Shown piece by piece: positions 24,832 through 37,971 of a DNA stretch of 64,000 nt. The DNA lies in the NCBI GenBank assembly GCA_013398175.1, contig VZRZ01007409.1:985326-1049325 (forward strand), written 5' to 3'. Position numbers and translations under genes: made by a program. This DNA is from Climacteris rufus. Taxonomy: Eukaryota > Chordata > Aves > Passeriformes > Climacteridae. Under the pieces are notes generated by a model. It was given only the letters and a program-made list of their open reading frames with translations. It was not told the origin of the DNA and did no database searches. Position 1 is the stretch's first letter; each line of letters starts with the position of its first letter.

Positions 24832-24870
24832 CATTCTGATTACACCAGTGTGATTACTCCTGAGTTAATT
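24832..24870. repeat. Possible ancient amniote repeat fragment
   Basis: CATTCTGATTACACCAGTGT followed by GATTACTCCTGAGTTAA resembles the dyad part of the repeat proposed at 7.2 and 17.4 kb (ATTTACACCAGTGTAA and GTTACTCC). It is short and uncertain. Confidence 0.3.
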
Positions 24871-27800
24871 ACCTCTGCTTTTGATAGAATAATAATTTTG
24901 ACACAATGTAACATTGATGTACATACATGTTTCTGATTCTTGGACTAATAGCACTAGTTTCAAGATATTTACCCAAAGCAGACATGTCTTGAATGACTTT
25001 GAGCAGATCACAAAGCTACTACAGCAGGAATAAAAGGCCTAGGAAAAACTAACACTAGATAATCTTTGACATCTATATGAGTGATGCAATGGATGCAATG
25101 CAGCCAAGTTAAAGTCTCTTCATTCTTTTTCATTTATCATCATATTAATCCCTTCTTATATGTGGTGTATGACACTATTGAACATAAAAGGAGAAAAACT
25201 GAGTCCATGCAACAAGCACCTCTGTTTGGCCTGAATGTACAGAGGAATAAATACCATGTTTTATGCAATGGCATGAACCAAATGTTGGGCAGATCCTGAA
25301 TCAGTGCAGCCAAAGTGTCTTTTGCTGAATGTCCTACCCCAAAGGAAGGGTCTGCTGGTGCAGTGGATGTGCACGCTTACTCACCAAAACCACGGCATTT
25401 AGTTATACAGGGAGAAAAGTCTGTTTTCACCCATGGCTTTCCTGAGGATGTGTCAAGTGCTTAGCTGAGTCCTGAGTACCTGCCATTGAACAAATTAAAG
25501 TATCAAAATTACTCCAACAGAACTGATTCATAATACTTCAGTGAGGGAATGCCATCATGATGCTAAATCTCGAGTAAAGAGGAAGACAGAAGGCATCTGT
25601 TATCATTTGTTTTAAGACTGCCTGACAACTCTCCTTGTTGTAAAGTAATAAAGAGTCCCTGTATTTTGAGCAGAAATACCAACAACTGGAAGCAAGACCT
25701 CAGGAGAGCCTGCTGCAACTGGTTTGTTGAGCTTGTACTAAAAAGGTTGTAAAACAAGACAGAACTCCTCTGTCAAGGCCAGGATGACATTTTCTGTGTT
25801 TGTTCCTGTTATCACCACGCATCAGAGACTAACCCTGTTCATTACGTACCCTCTAAAACACTTGTAAAGCATTAGGGCAACAAAAAGTCTGACACAGTAG
25901 CAAACACATTTTCTTACCAGACACTTGTTGATCCCAGACAAATACCAAAGAAGGGCCTAAAGTTCTTCTTGCCTTCTAACATCTGTATACTAATATCTAA
26001 AAAATATTCTGAGTAAACATTTAAGTATTCTTGTATACTAACAATGGCATTATCTGCAATGCAATGATGACTCCAGTTTCACTGGAATTTGTCTATCCTG
26101 CCCATTATGGTCATTAGTGGAATTTTTTTAAATGGGAACATACACTGTCGAGAAGGCAATAAATATTAGTCTGATTTGTACATTTGTTCTTGTAAAATGA
26201 TACGCTTATCTATAATTTTCTTCTGATATTTGTTGCAGCACCTAGAAATGAACAATTTACTCCCAGATTATGGCCTGTTTACATTTTTTTCAGACATATC
26301 AGGATATAAATGGTGAAACATATAGGGCTTTGCACATAAATGTTTTTGACTTAGGAATTTTGTTAAGGAAATTATCAAAAAAGGGGCTTGACTAAAACCA
26401 GACTTATTTTTCCCCTCATATTTTCCTCATATACATAACAAAAATAAAAATCAAGATCTGTTGCAGTTGAGATCATGCCCTAACCATTTTAATTTACATA
26501 TGGGCAGTTGTGCCCCTGAAGGCTTTAACAGCCTTCCCTTGTTAAATTTTTTTAATCTGTCTGAGCATGAGGGGATTGTGTGTATTGTCTTAGACATCCT
26601 ACACACTCTGTATGCTTGTAAATGCAGAATTTGAAAAGAATGCCTGCCAATCACTCATCAGAACCATTAGCCCTGTGTCACAAGACCATAAATATACTTG
26701 TTTGAACTCTTTTGGTTCCTGAAGTATATCAATAAAAACTGCCTTTAATACTGTAAGCCCATGTTCACACATAAAGATGTTGAAAAACATTGAAACATAG
26801 TGGAATCAAAATGCCAGTGAGAATCCACAAAGCTTCCATAGATAATTTTGCCTGTTCTTGCTTTGACTTAGTTAATACGAGCAAATTGTTTCCAATGCTT
26901 TTCCTGAGTCTCGCAATAGACTTCCAAATAAGGTAGAATAAATGTGCCTCGAAACACCGTCACAAATAAGAGAGCCCTTTAGGAAGGACAAGCCATCGAT
27001 CCTGCTATGTTTTCATTATTTTGACATTGATCAGAAAAACAAGTGCTCTCACATTTAGATACAAACCAGTGCATAATTCTCACAAAGGTATGTACTTTTC
27101 TAGACAGCAAGGCAGTATATATAAAGATGGTACTTGTAAAAATGTAAAAACTTTTGAATTGAAGATTCTAGATTGCTTTATTTTTTTATTACTTTAATAA
27201 AATTATCCACATTAAATAATTATGCAAAATTCTTGAAGACTACTTGAATAAATGGAAAGAAAAGTTTTGTGAATGTGGAAAAGAGAATTATTAACGATTT
27301 TCATTACTTCCAGCCAAAATTAAAATTAATTTTATAGTAAATATTTCAATCCTCAGAAATATTTATATATTTCAGCAGCAGTATATGATAATTTAGAGAT
27401 GCACCCAAGGACTTGTAGAAGATTAGGGTTTGATTTACTGAATAGGCGTGGTGCTAAAGTCCTCTTGATATCTGGATCTCTCTGTTCAGTGAACGCATGC
27501 ATGGCATGTTTGTTCTCAAGTGTGCTTACTGCATCATGACTCCTGGTGAAAGCAAAAAGTAGTGAATTTTTCCTTTCTATTGAACAAAGCAGAAGGAAAA
27601 TGAGTTGTGTCCCTGTGATCTTAATTTTCTAAATGCAGAGGCAGGTTGTCCATCATAAATGAGTTGTTGTGTCAAAGGAAATAAATTCTGATTTTTGTGG
27701 GTGCCAATTATGACGTCTAATCCTAAATAATAATTCTAAAGGGGCACATCAATGTCATTTTAATCAGTTACATTTCCCTTCACATTATCTTATTAAACCA

Positions 27801-30800
27801 CCAATTTATCAAACAATTTAATTTTTTATTTAGTAAAAACAATTGTTTGTGTCACTAACTCACGAAGTCATTGATATTAAATAGAGAATTGTGCAATAGC
27901 TGTTATTAGTTGAGTATTGCTTTGAAACCAGCTTGAAATTTCATAACATATTTTGGAGTGTCACGAATAATACTTAATTTTTATCTTATTAAAGTAATTT
28001 TATTTTCATCTAAATTGTATCTGCAGTGTTTTAAAACCTTAATAGTGGGAAAGTGATTCAGTTTAAATTCACTGTTGTACTCATTGCAAGACAAATTGAA
28101 ATGCTTGTAAAAATGGGTATAAATTGTAAAATTTAAAATATCCTCTAACAAACCAGAGCATGTTGATGGAGATACATCCAAAATTTGTAAACATGGGGGA
28201 TAGAAGAATGCTACACTTGGAACACTGAAGAAACCTTTACTAGTTTAAAAAGCTTCAAAAGGAAATATTCAAAGGCAATGAGGTGGAAGAAAATCCAGGC
28301 TGACTTCATAGCTGTGTAAGTTCTGCCTTTGACATTCCTTGTTTAAATTTTCTCTTACATTTTGAGCAGGTCAAGGTCTGTTCTTTTTGATGTGACATAT
28401 ATATCAATACCTAAAGCAGTACTGACTAAAACCTTCATTTATCATGACAGTAGTTAGCATTTGCTGTTATAAAGACTTTTTAAAAATTAAGAAATTTATT
28501 TTTCAATTTCCATACTTTTTTTGTCCTTTACCTTTCATTCAAAAATTCCTAACAAACTTGCAGAAAGAAATCCTAAAGTTCATCATAGATAAAATGCCTG
28601 AAAAAGACCAGACATACAGATGCATTATTGATATCACCTGTTGAGTAGACACAACTGTATTTTTTGTTTCTAGAGGAAAAAATTATATTTCATATTCTTC
28701 TACTCAAAATGTTATACTTCCTGTGTTCCAGGATATGTAGACTTGTCCCAGGGAAACAGCCATGGGTAAAAACATTGAACCATTTGTTGGTGGGCACATT
28801 CCTTTTACTTTCTGAAACACAGACCCTTCATTTTGTCCCTGTCTCCATTTCTTCCAACAACGAGAAATGCTGATTCTGTCCTTTACAATCACTGGTATTA
28901 ATGATCAACCTTCTTTGCATCAGAAACATCTCCCTTCTTACAGAGCACACAGCTGTGAAACCAAAACATTGGCATTTAAAACATGTTAATGCAGGGTGGA
29001 GTGAAGCATGGTTTTATCCTAAACCACTAATGTTCAATTTTAATCTGATTTAGAGGACTGAATGTGGTTAAAACTGATTATAAATGAGAAGTTTCTCCTT
29101 CATTCAATCCACCTAATGTTTTAGCCTCTATTACACAGGATTTGTACTTTTCAACAATTCTTCATTTTAAATCACCTTGAACATGCTTGTTTGTGCAAAG
29201 AAGAAAAAAAAGATGAGCCTCCATTTGGTAAAAAGACCTTACGTTCAGAGACATCATATGCTCATTTTACATATAGCGCACACATAAATCCATGTGACTT
29301 AATCTTCCTCTTTTACTTACCCTCTGTCATAGGAGAAAATAAAAGCCAAGGGTAAAAAGGATCAAAGGGCCAGTTATTTTTAGTTGTTTGTAAATGGTTT
29401 AGAATCAGGTTGTCCTTTCTGTGCTCAGGGCCATAGAAAAGAGGGTGGCACATCTGTTTGTGGCTCGCTTGTTCCAAGGGCTGCCCTATGCAGAACGTGA
29501 GCTGACTACACCTTAGTGGACTATCAGAGAAACAGAACAGAAGTCTATCTTTACTCTCCCTGTCACTTATTTTCTTTCATGAAATGAAATGGTAATGCAC
29601 TGAATCCCTCAGCTGCAGATCATCAAAGACTTTTTAACTTCAATAAAGGAATTCTCAGGTCACTAAGACCCTTTATTTGCTCTTTAGTAAATAGCAAGTA
29701 CAACCAATTTTGGTTACCATGAAATACATAATCTCCTAAAAGAAAATAGCTCAAAAATCAGAATCTCAACCTCTTTTGTTAGAGAAAGCATGATATTTCT
29801 TTTGGGTTTTCTGCCATGTCTTCTCTCAGTAGTTGATCCTCTGGCTTTATCCTTCATGTCATGGCAGCTGCAGAGTCTTAGATTTCTGCTGTCTACTCCC
29901 AAAGAAAAACTCAGGCTGTGACTCAGAATAAATTTTACTATAGGTAATAGAATTTGTCTGCTGTAATTCAAAGTTTGTTCAGGGTTTTTACAGATACTTA
30001 TATATTGATCAGAATCCAGATTTTTCTGAAGATTCAGGTGCAACTTTGTTCCAGGTTTGAATTTGGTAAATCTTTCACTAGTATCATCACGCATTCTTTG
30101 AAGTTCAAAGGGCAAAGGATCAGCAAAATAACAGGAATTAAAGGAATTATATGGAGGTTTAGATATAAAAATTTGTCTGCATATATTCACTAGTACTATT
30201 TTAGTATGTATAAAAGTGTAGCCAAAAAAAATTATGTGTTTAGGAACACAACAGGTAAATCAGACATGACTTGGCAATTGCCTGGTGTGCCTACAGGACA
30301 TAATTGTTAAAAATATCTCCAATAATTGCTTTAGACCCCCATAAGGAGCATATTCTTTGTACGTGTTGCCCCTTAGAGAAATTCACATGTTCATACCTGC
30401 TGGAAGCTACAGTCATCATCCATGGCTGAATACTTCCCAGGTATGATAAATATCTGTTCAATTTTCAGTCCCTGAAAAGCAGGTGCATCTCAAACAGGTA
30501 TGTGGTACATCTGTTTGGAGGCAGATGAATCAATAAGACAGTGCCTCTTGGGCAGGTAACTGTTTTGGCCTGCTTGGAAAGGAGGTCACTCTCAAGGGTG
30601 CCTTCAAGGCACAGTCTGTTCAGCCAGCACGCACTGCAGCTTCTGAAGCTGGTGGCATGGCAGGTTTGTTTTAAAATGAGCTACTAGGCATGTAACTGGA
30701 CTCGGGACTGCAGGGAGGAAACTTGTTCAGGCAATCGGACAAGTCAGTCTTTCTTAAAGGTCACAGAGGCTCTATAATAACAAATATTTCATTGCCAAAC

Positions 30801-31654
30801 TGTATAATTCCTTTCCATTTTCCTCTCTTATTTATTTTGTCTGGTTTAGCCTTTCTTCTCACTACTTCACAATCTTTTCCCCAGAGTGAATCACAGCCTG
30901 AGCTTAGATAACCTCAGATAGATCCCCTGTGAGGAAGCCACAGTTTTCTATAGTCTAAATCTACTCTGAGTTCAGTGCATGGTGCAGAAGAGGTCCCAGC
31001 CCCAGTGCCACTGGGACAACCTCTGAGCTGATTGCTCAGTGCTGGGGATCTCTGCCACTCGGGTCCATGCCAGACAAAAAGACCACACCAGAACTCAGGG
31101 CATTTGCCTCTCTCCTCCATACAGTTAATTGGTGTGCCTGGGGACAGTGTGTTGACAGAGGGATATATAAATTGGTCCTGTGACTGAAGCAATCCGCTAG
31201 GTCTGATTTGAAGCCAGTATTTTCTAAATGAATTGCCATCAGCAGAACATGGGGATTAGCATAAGAGCAGCATTACAATTTACTCATGACAAAAACAGGG
31301 CAAAGACATGGTGTTCCTTAGTAGGTGGCAAACCAACATTTTACATTGCAGAATCAGTAACAACATTGCATTAAATTTACTCTTCTGGTGAAAGATTTAC
31401 CATGTCTGCACCCAGTGAAATGGAAAACATCTACCTGTGCACTCACATTCAGAATTTAGAACAACATAAAACTCCATGTTTTCTTGCTCCATGATATAAG
31501 AAACCTGATGTCTTTTATTCACTCCTGGTTAACAATGGAGAGGGATTTCCCCTCTGCAACTGTATTCTCATTCTTTATAGGTCAGACCAACAGTAGATTC
31601 ATGGATCCTAACTGTATCCTGGGTCCACTGAAAAAAATTATAGTATATGATAAT

Positions 31655-31684
31655 CTATTTATCTATCTATCTACTTACCTATCT
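31655..31684 (+). repeat. (TATC)n microsatellite
   Basis: About seven imperfect TATC/TACC units form a simple tetranucleotide repeat. It is potentially polymorphic and has no other visible role. Confidence 0.85.
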
Positions 31685-34600
31685 AATTTCTGGGAAAAAT
31701 TAATGCTTAAAATTTCATACAGCAAAAACATTTGACAGCTAAAAGTTGGTAAATGTTCCTTATGACATAAATGTTCTCAAAGTGGAAATTGCCAAAGAAA
31801 AAATCACGTTCACATAATAACAAAGAAAACCAGTTTCTGTTTGAGTTCAGAGAACCACTGAATGGCTTCCAAACTATTTTCAGGTGTAATCAGACATCTT
31901 TATATTTATATAGAAAGATGAAAGAATGTATTTCAAAAATATTTCTATTAAAGATTTAAAATACTTTAATTTAATTTTTGAGTTAAATGGTTCATTCATG
32001 GAAACTGAAGAAAAGGTAGAACAGCAAACTTTGGGTGCTGATCAAGGACAGAAAATACACCTCTTTTTCAGGTCTCATGTTTTACTTACCCAGATTTCTT
32101 CCATGAGTTGCCATAGTTACCATTCAGTGGAGGAAGTTATGTGAGAGGCAGTTGAGCAGTGTGTTGCTCTATGTGCACTTCATGTATTGCTACATCTGCT
32201 CTGCTGGTTTCAGGCCACCTTCAAGTTCTGGGCTCTGCTGCCTGCATGATGCCAGCTCGTCTAAGTGATAGGCCCAAACTGATTGTGACTTAGGTAGTTC
32301 CTGCATGACAGGTTTATTTTGACAAGTGATGCTTCATAAGTAAAACACTGTTTGTTGCAAGATGCTGGAATACAGAGTAGACTTACCCATGTGAAAATGC
32401 AGGTACTAAAGCTGTGCCACTGTTGTTGGCTGTTCACTGTTTCTCTGATGCTTTTGGTCACTCTCTCTCCAAATACTGGCCTGAATGCATTTGTTTTCCA
32501 CTTCCAGTGGGTTATAAATGTTTGGAGAGACCAGCAACTCTAAATTCTGATGACATGAGGACTTGAAAATGCTAAGATACCATTGCCTGACTGGAAATTA
32601 TTTTGATTCCTTCCTTGTTATTCATGGTTTTAGCATGTTTGTTTATTGCATAACTCAGGCATTTGGTTTTAAAAGTTTAGTTTTACTGTACAGAAGAAGC
32701 TACCTCTGTGTTTATTTTCATCTGCATCTACCCCCAGAAGATAGCAAACAGAAAGTATATATTTTACAGTCAATAGGAAAGGTTTCCAATCAGCTGACAA
32801 TTTCCTAACACAAAAATTCATTTAAATAAAACTCTGATACAATGTTAATTCAGCAATCTTATGGTTTTGTTCATACATATTTTGGTATATCACAGGCCAT
32901 GTGTCAAAAGCCTTTTGGAACTTCAAGAGCAGACAATTATGCATGCCACTTTTTGACCTCAGCTGCAAAAATTTTGTATGTAATTCTGCTACATGCTTGT
33001 ATTCTCCATGACAGAATTAATGAATAGAAGAATAATAGGACTCCAAGGTGATTTACATGCATTGATTAAATGTCAGCATTGAAATGCAGTAGGTTCTATT
33101 GCTACAGATGCTGTGAACAAAGACAGGAGATGGTAACCATTGGTTAAACAAGTTGCTTATCAATTCTTTTTAGCGTATAATTACATTTTCTTGTTGTACC
33201 AAAAGGATATTCAAGTAATAAAACATTTTGAAAGTTGTGCATAAAGTTATTTATGTTTGAACTTGCAAGACATTATTAATTCTTTTACTGTATGCTAATG
33301 TGCAGAGTACACTAAGGCTGGGGAAAATACTAACTTTGCAACATAAGAGAGAATTCAACATGTTCATGGGATAGTAAGTGATTGACATCAGACGAAGTAA
33401 AACTAAAACCTTGCCTCAGTATAACTCAGCTGACAGACTGTAGAAGTGATTATGGCATGGAGAGAGATTGTTCAATTGAATCTCAGTGAAAAACGTTAAT
33501 TTTCTGTCATTATTAATACACATTAAATATCCATCCTAACCATAACAGCAACACATCTAATAGTAAAATCTCCTAGGACACTTCATAACCCATGAGTGAT
33601 AAAATTCCCTTCACAGCAAATAAAAATATAACAAGCAATATCAGTGACTCAAAATGTCAAAACTACTTCATTACGGTGCTGCCTTCAAGTTTCAGTCCCA
33701 CCTGTGCATAGTGCACAATATGTTGTATTATCCACACATGATGAGTTAAGTACAGATTAAATAGCTCTGCACTATAATGGTCAGACCAGCCCTGCTTGAT
33801 TAGTGGTAGCAATTAATAGTTATGGGACACTATGGTGTTCATCTGAAACACTCATGCAAATTCAAAGTGTTGATTGATTCAAGTATATCTGAAAGGATGA
33901 AGCTGTACACATAAATATACTATTCATGCTTTTACCTAATTTGTACAATTTAGCATGTACTGACTCAGCAAGGTATTTTTCCCACCTATTCATCCTGACT
34001 AAATCAGACACTGAGGAACTTTAATGGATTCTTCCTGTTGCTACAATTACCTTATTTTGATCAAAGACACAATGACAGTATGTCACATCACAAGTAATAA
34101 TAACACAGAATACTGAATAGCTAAGACATACAAGGAACTGAGCTAGACAAGTATTAAGTATAGAAGGAGGCTGATACCTGAGATCTCTGAGCCAGCAGAG
34201 AAACAGGTGTTAAAAATTTAAGTTTGCCTGTAGCAGGAAAAGTAGCATATTTGCTCTGGAAAAAAAAAATCAACTGGGATTCAAGATTGAGATAGCAGAT
34301 GTGCATATTTTAAAAAGAGAATGTACACAGCACCAGTAAAAAGTTAAGAATTTGTATATTGGTAAAGATTTCTCTCCAATACAACACAAGATTATTAAAG
34401 CTCTCCAACAAGCTATTATGTGGTTGTATGTACAACTATAAATCATAACAGTATGACAACACTTGTGCATATATTCTTGTGTATCAATATTATACAAGTT
34501 TTTCCTGGCTCACTTCAGAAATGGTTTGGCCCCATGTTCTCTTACAGCTCCTGACATTTCTGAATGATTTTTCTGTTGTTTCCTGTAGTGAGGAATGACA

Positions 34601-35394
34601 ATTAGAACAAGAGACTGGGTAGTCACATCTCCTGTAATGTTTGGTCATTAGCTCCTTCAGGATCAGGAAGGAGCCATGATCCCCAGTTATGAGAGCATCA
34701 CCAAACCAACCATTTATTTTTAGTGTCATCACAATTATTGGGGCAAGAGGATGGGAAAAAGACAGATGGCAGATAAAGACATCGAATAGTTAATTTCCAG
34801 TTGTTCAGAAAAGAAAGAGGTTCCCTGAAGCTTATACTGAAACTTGGTATTTATTGAACTTAAGCTACAACCAACAGGCTGGTTAATAACAATTCATGCA
34901 GCTGTCAATCTTTTTGACCAATGTCATCAATATTTCATGCTGCCAAATAACCACAATTAAGAACCAGGGCTGGAAGAAGCACTTAGGGCAAAAGTGTTTC
35001 TAACACTGTAATGAAATCGACAGTGTAGGACAGACATTTCCAATGGGCATTCAGAGAAAGGATTTTCTGTGTTTTTCTTTTCAAAACAGCACGAGTCAGC
35101 GTTCTTTATTACACACTCAAAGTAGTCATGCACTGGACTACTTACTACTACTACTCATAATGTTAACTCATAAAACTCAAAGTAGCATTTTTTTTTAATG
35201 TATGTTAGTTAGGTAAACTAGAATTTTTAACCTGAAAATAATACCTACATTTTTATAAACAGCACATTTTTTCAGAGCAATCCTTTAAGTTTCTTGTTTT
35301 TTTAAATTTCATTTCAATGCTCATGTTTTTTATTAAATAATTCATACTAGCAGTTCTGCTTCCAATCATAAACATAATCATAGACAAATGCCAT

Positions 35395-35719
35395 CACTCC
35401 AAATACTCCCCCTTGCTCCTTCTTCCCCCAGCTATTACTATTGAGCATTATTCCATATGGTGTGGGATATCCCTCTGGTCAGGTGGGGTCAGCTGTCCCA
35501 GCTGTGTCCCCTCCCATCCTCTTGTGCACCCCCAGCCTCCTCACTGGTCAGGTGGGGTGAGAAGCAGAAAAGGCCTTGATGCTGTGTCAGAACTACTCAG
35601 CAATAATTAAAAGATCCCTGTGTTATCAACACTGGTTTTGCCACTAATCCAAAGCAGAGCACCCTACAAGCTGCTACAAAGAAAATTAACTCTATCCCAG
35701 TCCAAACCAGAACAGCACA
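35395..35719 (+). mobile_element. ERVL-type avian LTR, 3' part
   Basis: The stretch has a sequence order I recognise from a widespread bird LTR. It has TTGAGCATTATTCCATATGG, then GGATATCCCTCTGGTC, GTCAGCTGTCCCAGCTGTGT and TTGTGCACCCCCAGCC, then GAGAAGCAGAAAAGGCCTTG. It ends with CCCTGTGTTATCAACACTGG, TACAAGCTGCTACAAAGAAA and TTAACTCTATCCCAGTCC. The right end is well placed just after AACAGCACA. The left end is uncertain because upstream sequence becomes AT-rich and unlike an LTR, so the element is probably 5'-truncated. A 14-base motif TGGTCAGGTGGGGT occurs twice, and an ATTAAA near 35606 could serve as the polyadenylation signal. The assignment to the ERVL group is from memory of songbird repeats. 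The 65-codon frame at 35413-35610 lies within it and is not a gene. Confidence 0.8.
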
Positions 35720-37935
35720 GAAATGTTTGCTGGTTATGAAATTGTGGGTCATGACTGTTGAAAAAGCTTCTCTCCCATCTTTCAAATTTGAACTGAAAAA
35801 AGGGGGGTTATCTGTGTTACTGTATGTGGATGTCACAACACTTCATATATTGTGTTAAGCTTCCAGTTAATAAATATTGCTAGCTGATTTTATCTCTTAG
35901 GAAAGTAAAACAACAAATAAAAATAGGTTTTAGGTGCTCCAGGGTATTCTTTGATAACGAATGTCTGTGCTCATGCTGAAATGAATTAAGACAATCAAAT
36001 GTGGCTGAAGGCAGGTATGTTCCAAACTTGCATCACTGGATGTTGTAGCTTCTATTGAACAAAAAAAATGGAGAAAGAGCATGAACACGTGGCTAGTATA
36101 TAGTGTAGACTACAATGCCAAGCTCTGTCACTAATAACATTTATGAACATTTTGGTGAGTGTACTATTTGTACTTTCTTTCTGTCTACAGAAAACATCAG
36201 TGTTTCAGGATCTCTTCTGGATTATCTTGCATCAAGAAAACGCACATTGCACTGCACATTAAACTGAACAGTTGGTGCATTGGATCAGCAAAATACGATT
36301 TGCTCTCTGGAGCTGAGGACTAAAAGCTAGAACTTACCAACCAGCTTTGTGTAGAACATGTTTTGTACTAGATATTCCATTATTGATCGTGGGGCAGAAG
36401 AGGGTTTCTCTGTATGTGCAGAATTTGTTAGAAGATTAAGTAATTTGTCTGCAGACCTGCAACTCAATAGAAATTACATCTTATCTTATTGTGGATGAGC
36501 CAGAGCTAGAGGAAGGGAACCCCAACAAATAAGTTTCCTGATATAGTAGAAGAGAACAAACTCAGCACCTTCAGAGAACACAATTCAAATATATTTTCTT
36601 ACCATACTTTAGTTTTGAAAAGACATTAGGTTTGAAACACAATTACTAAGAAATGTGCAGGGTCTAAACAATATGTATATTTGCAAACAGAAAATCTGCA
36701 AAAGTAAAACCACTAATTTATAATTATAAAATGGAACTGAGAGTTTAATCTCCTGGTGTTTTACAAAAACAGTCTGGAAAACATTATTTTCTTTTTTGCA
36801 TGGAAAATAAAGGCTGGTTTATATTTGCTTGGATTGGTTTAAGTTTATAAATTACACCAAAGGCAAAGTTATCTATAAAAACTAAGATAACAATTTCTGG
36901 AAGGCTAAGAAAAAGCAAAAGCATTAAGAATGCCTCCAGTCTGGGAATACAGTCTAGGATATTTTAGATGAGCATAGATTTTTGATTCCTTTACATTTTA
37001 TCTCATTCTCCCATAATTTTTTTCTGATCAATATGCAGTCCTGGTCTAATGCCTGATACTGGCATTAGAAGGAATTTGATCATATCAGAAATGTTGTCAT
37101 TTAGTTCAAGTATTTTTTATTACTTTTTCAATTTGTTTGTGGAAAAGCCAGGAATTATTTAAGGGACAGATCTTACTTTTCACTTACTTATATCAGCTTT
37201 TCACATACACATCAGGCCACATCTCTGTAGTACTGAAAATGTGATCAAAGAAATACTTGAAAAGAAAGGCACAGACTGGTTCTGGAATGCACAATTTGCA
37301 GTTTGCAGGACTATAGTGATACAGGCAGGCTGTTTCATATACTGCACAGTGCAATGTCTCTAAAAAAGCACTGAAGGGTACAGGATCAACTACAGAAGAA
37401 AGAGCCTTTTGTGTCTTCCCAGTCACTAGGGATAAGGTGAATCAGCTGTGAGCAATAAGCTCCACTCTGCCTTCGGCTGAGTTCTTATGGTTAAGAGAAT
37501 CCTGATCCTCTGGAATAGTTGGCAATGTCCCATTCATATCAGCATGCCAGAGGTTTTATTTGTGCATTGTGAGTTGATCTTGGGGTCTGTATATTGTATC
37601 TAGGAATGAGAAATTCTCTGCCTTCTTAGTGTTTTAAGTCACTTGGGGCAAGGCCACTACATGCATCAACCTGTATGGTTCAGTCTTCCCAGAGAAAAGC
37701 TCTGACATATTCCTTTTCTAAAGGAAGGACTCCTACAGCATGGTGAGGGTGCATCCTCTCGTGACCAGAATGTTTCCTGCATGGACAAAGATATCATTAT
37801 CCACTCTCTTTATACCTCAAAAGACCTCAAATTGCTCTCAAAAGTTGTTGCTATTTTGACAGAATTGTTGACTGACATAAATGTATTTACTATCCTCGGT
37901 TTTTCAGGACTATACCAAACTTCTAGGTGACAGCT

Positions 37936-37971
37936 TATGATAAAAGAATCCTATAGTATGATAAAAGAATC
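37936..37971 (+). repeat. 15-bp tandem duplication, period 21
   Basis: TATGATAAAAGAATC occurs twice without mismatch, with six bases between the copies. It is most simply a recent slippage duplication. Confidence 0.75.

Larger units (their letters stand above)
24676..35394. other. Unique AT-rich non-coding stretch
   Basis: No gene is recognised over about 10.7 kb. It contains a possible ancient repeat relic (24832-24870), a TATC tract (31655-31684), and the longest open frame outside LTRs (29714-30190, minus strand, 158 codons), which I do not call a gene. The 27.65-27.95 kb part is rich in TTAAT, AATTG and TGACG-like motifs. Confidence 0.55.
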
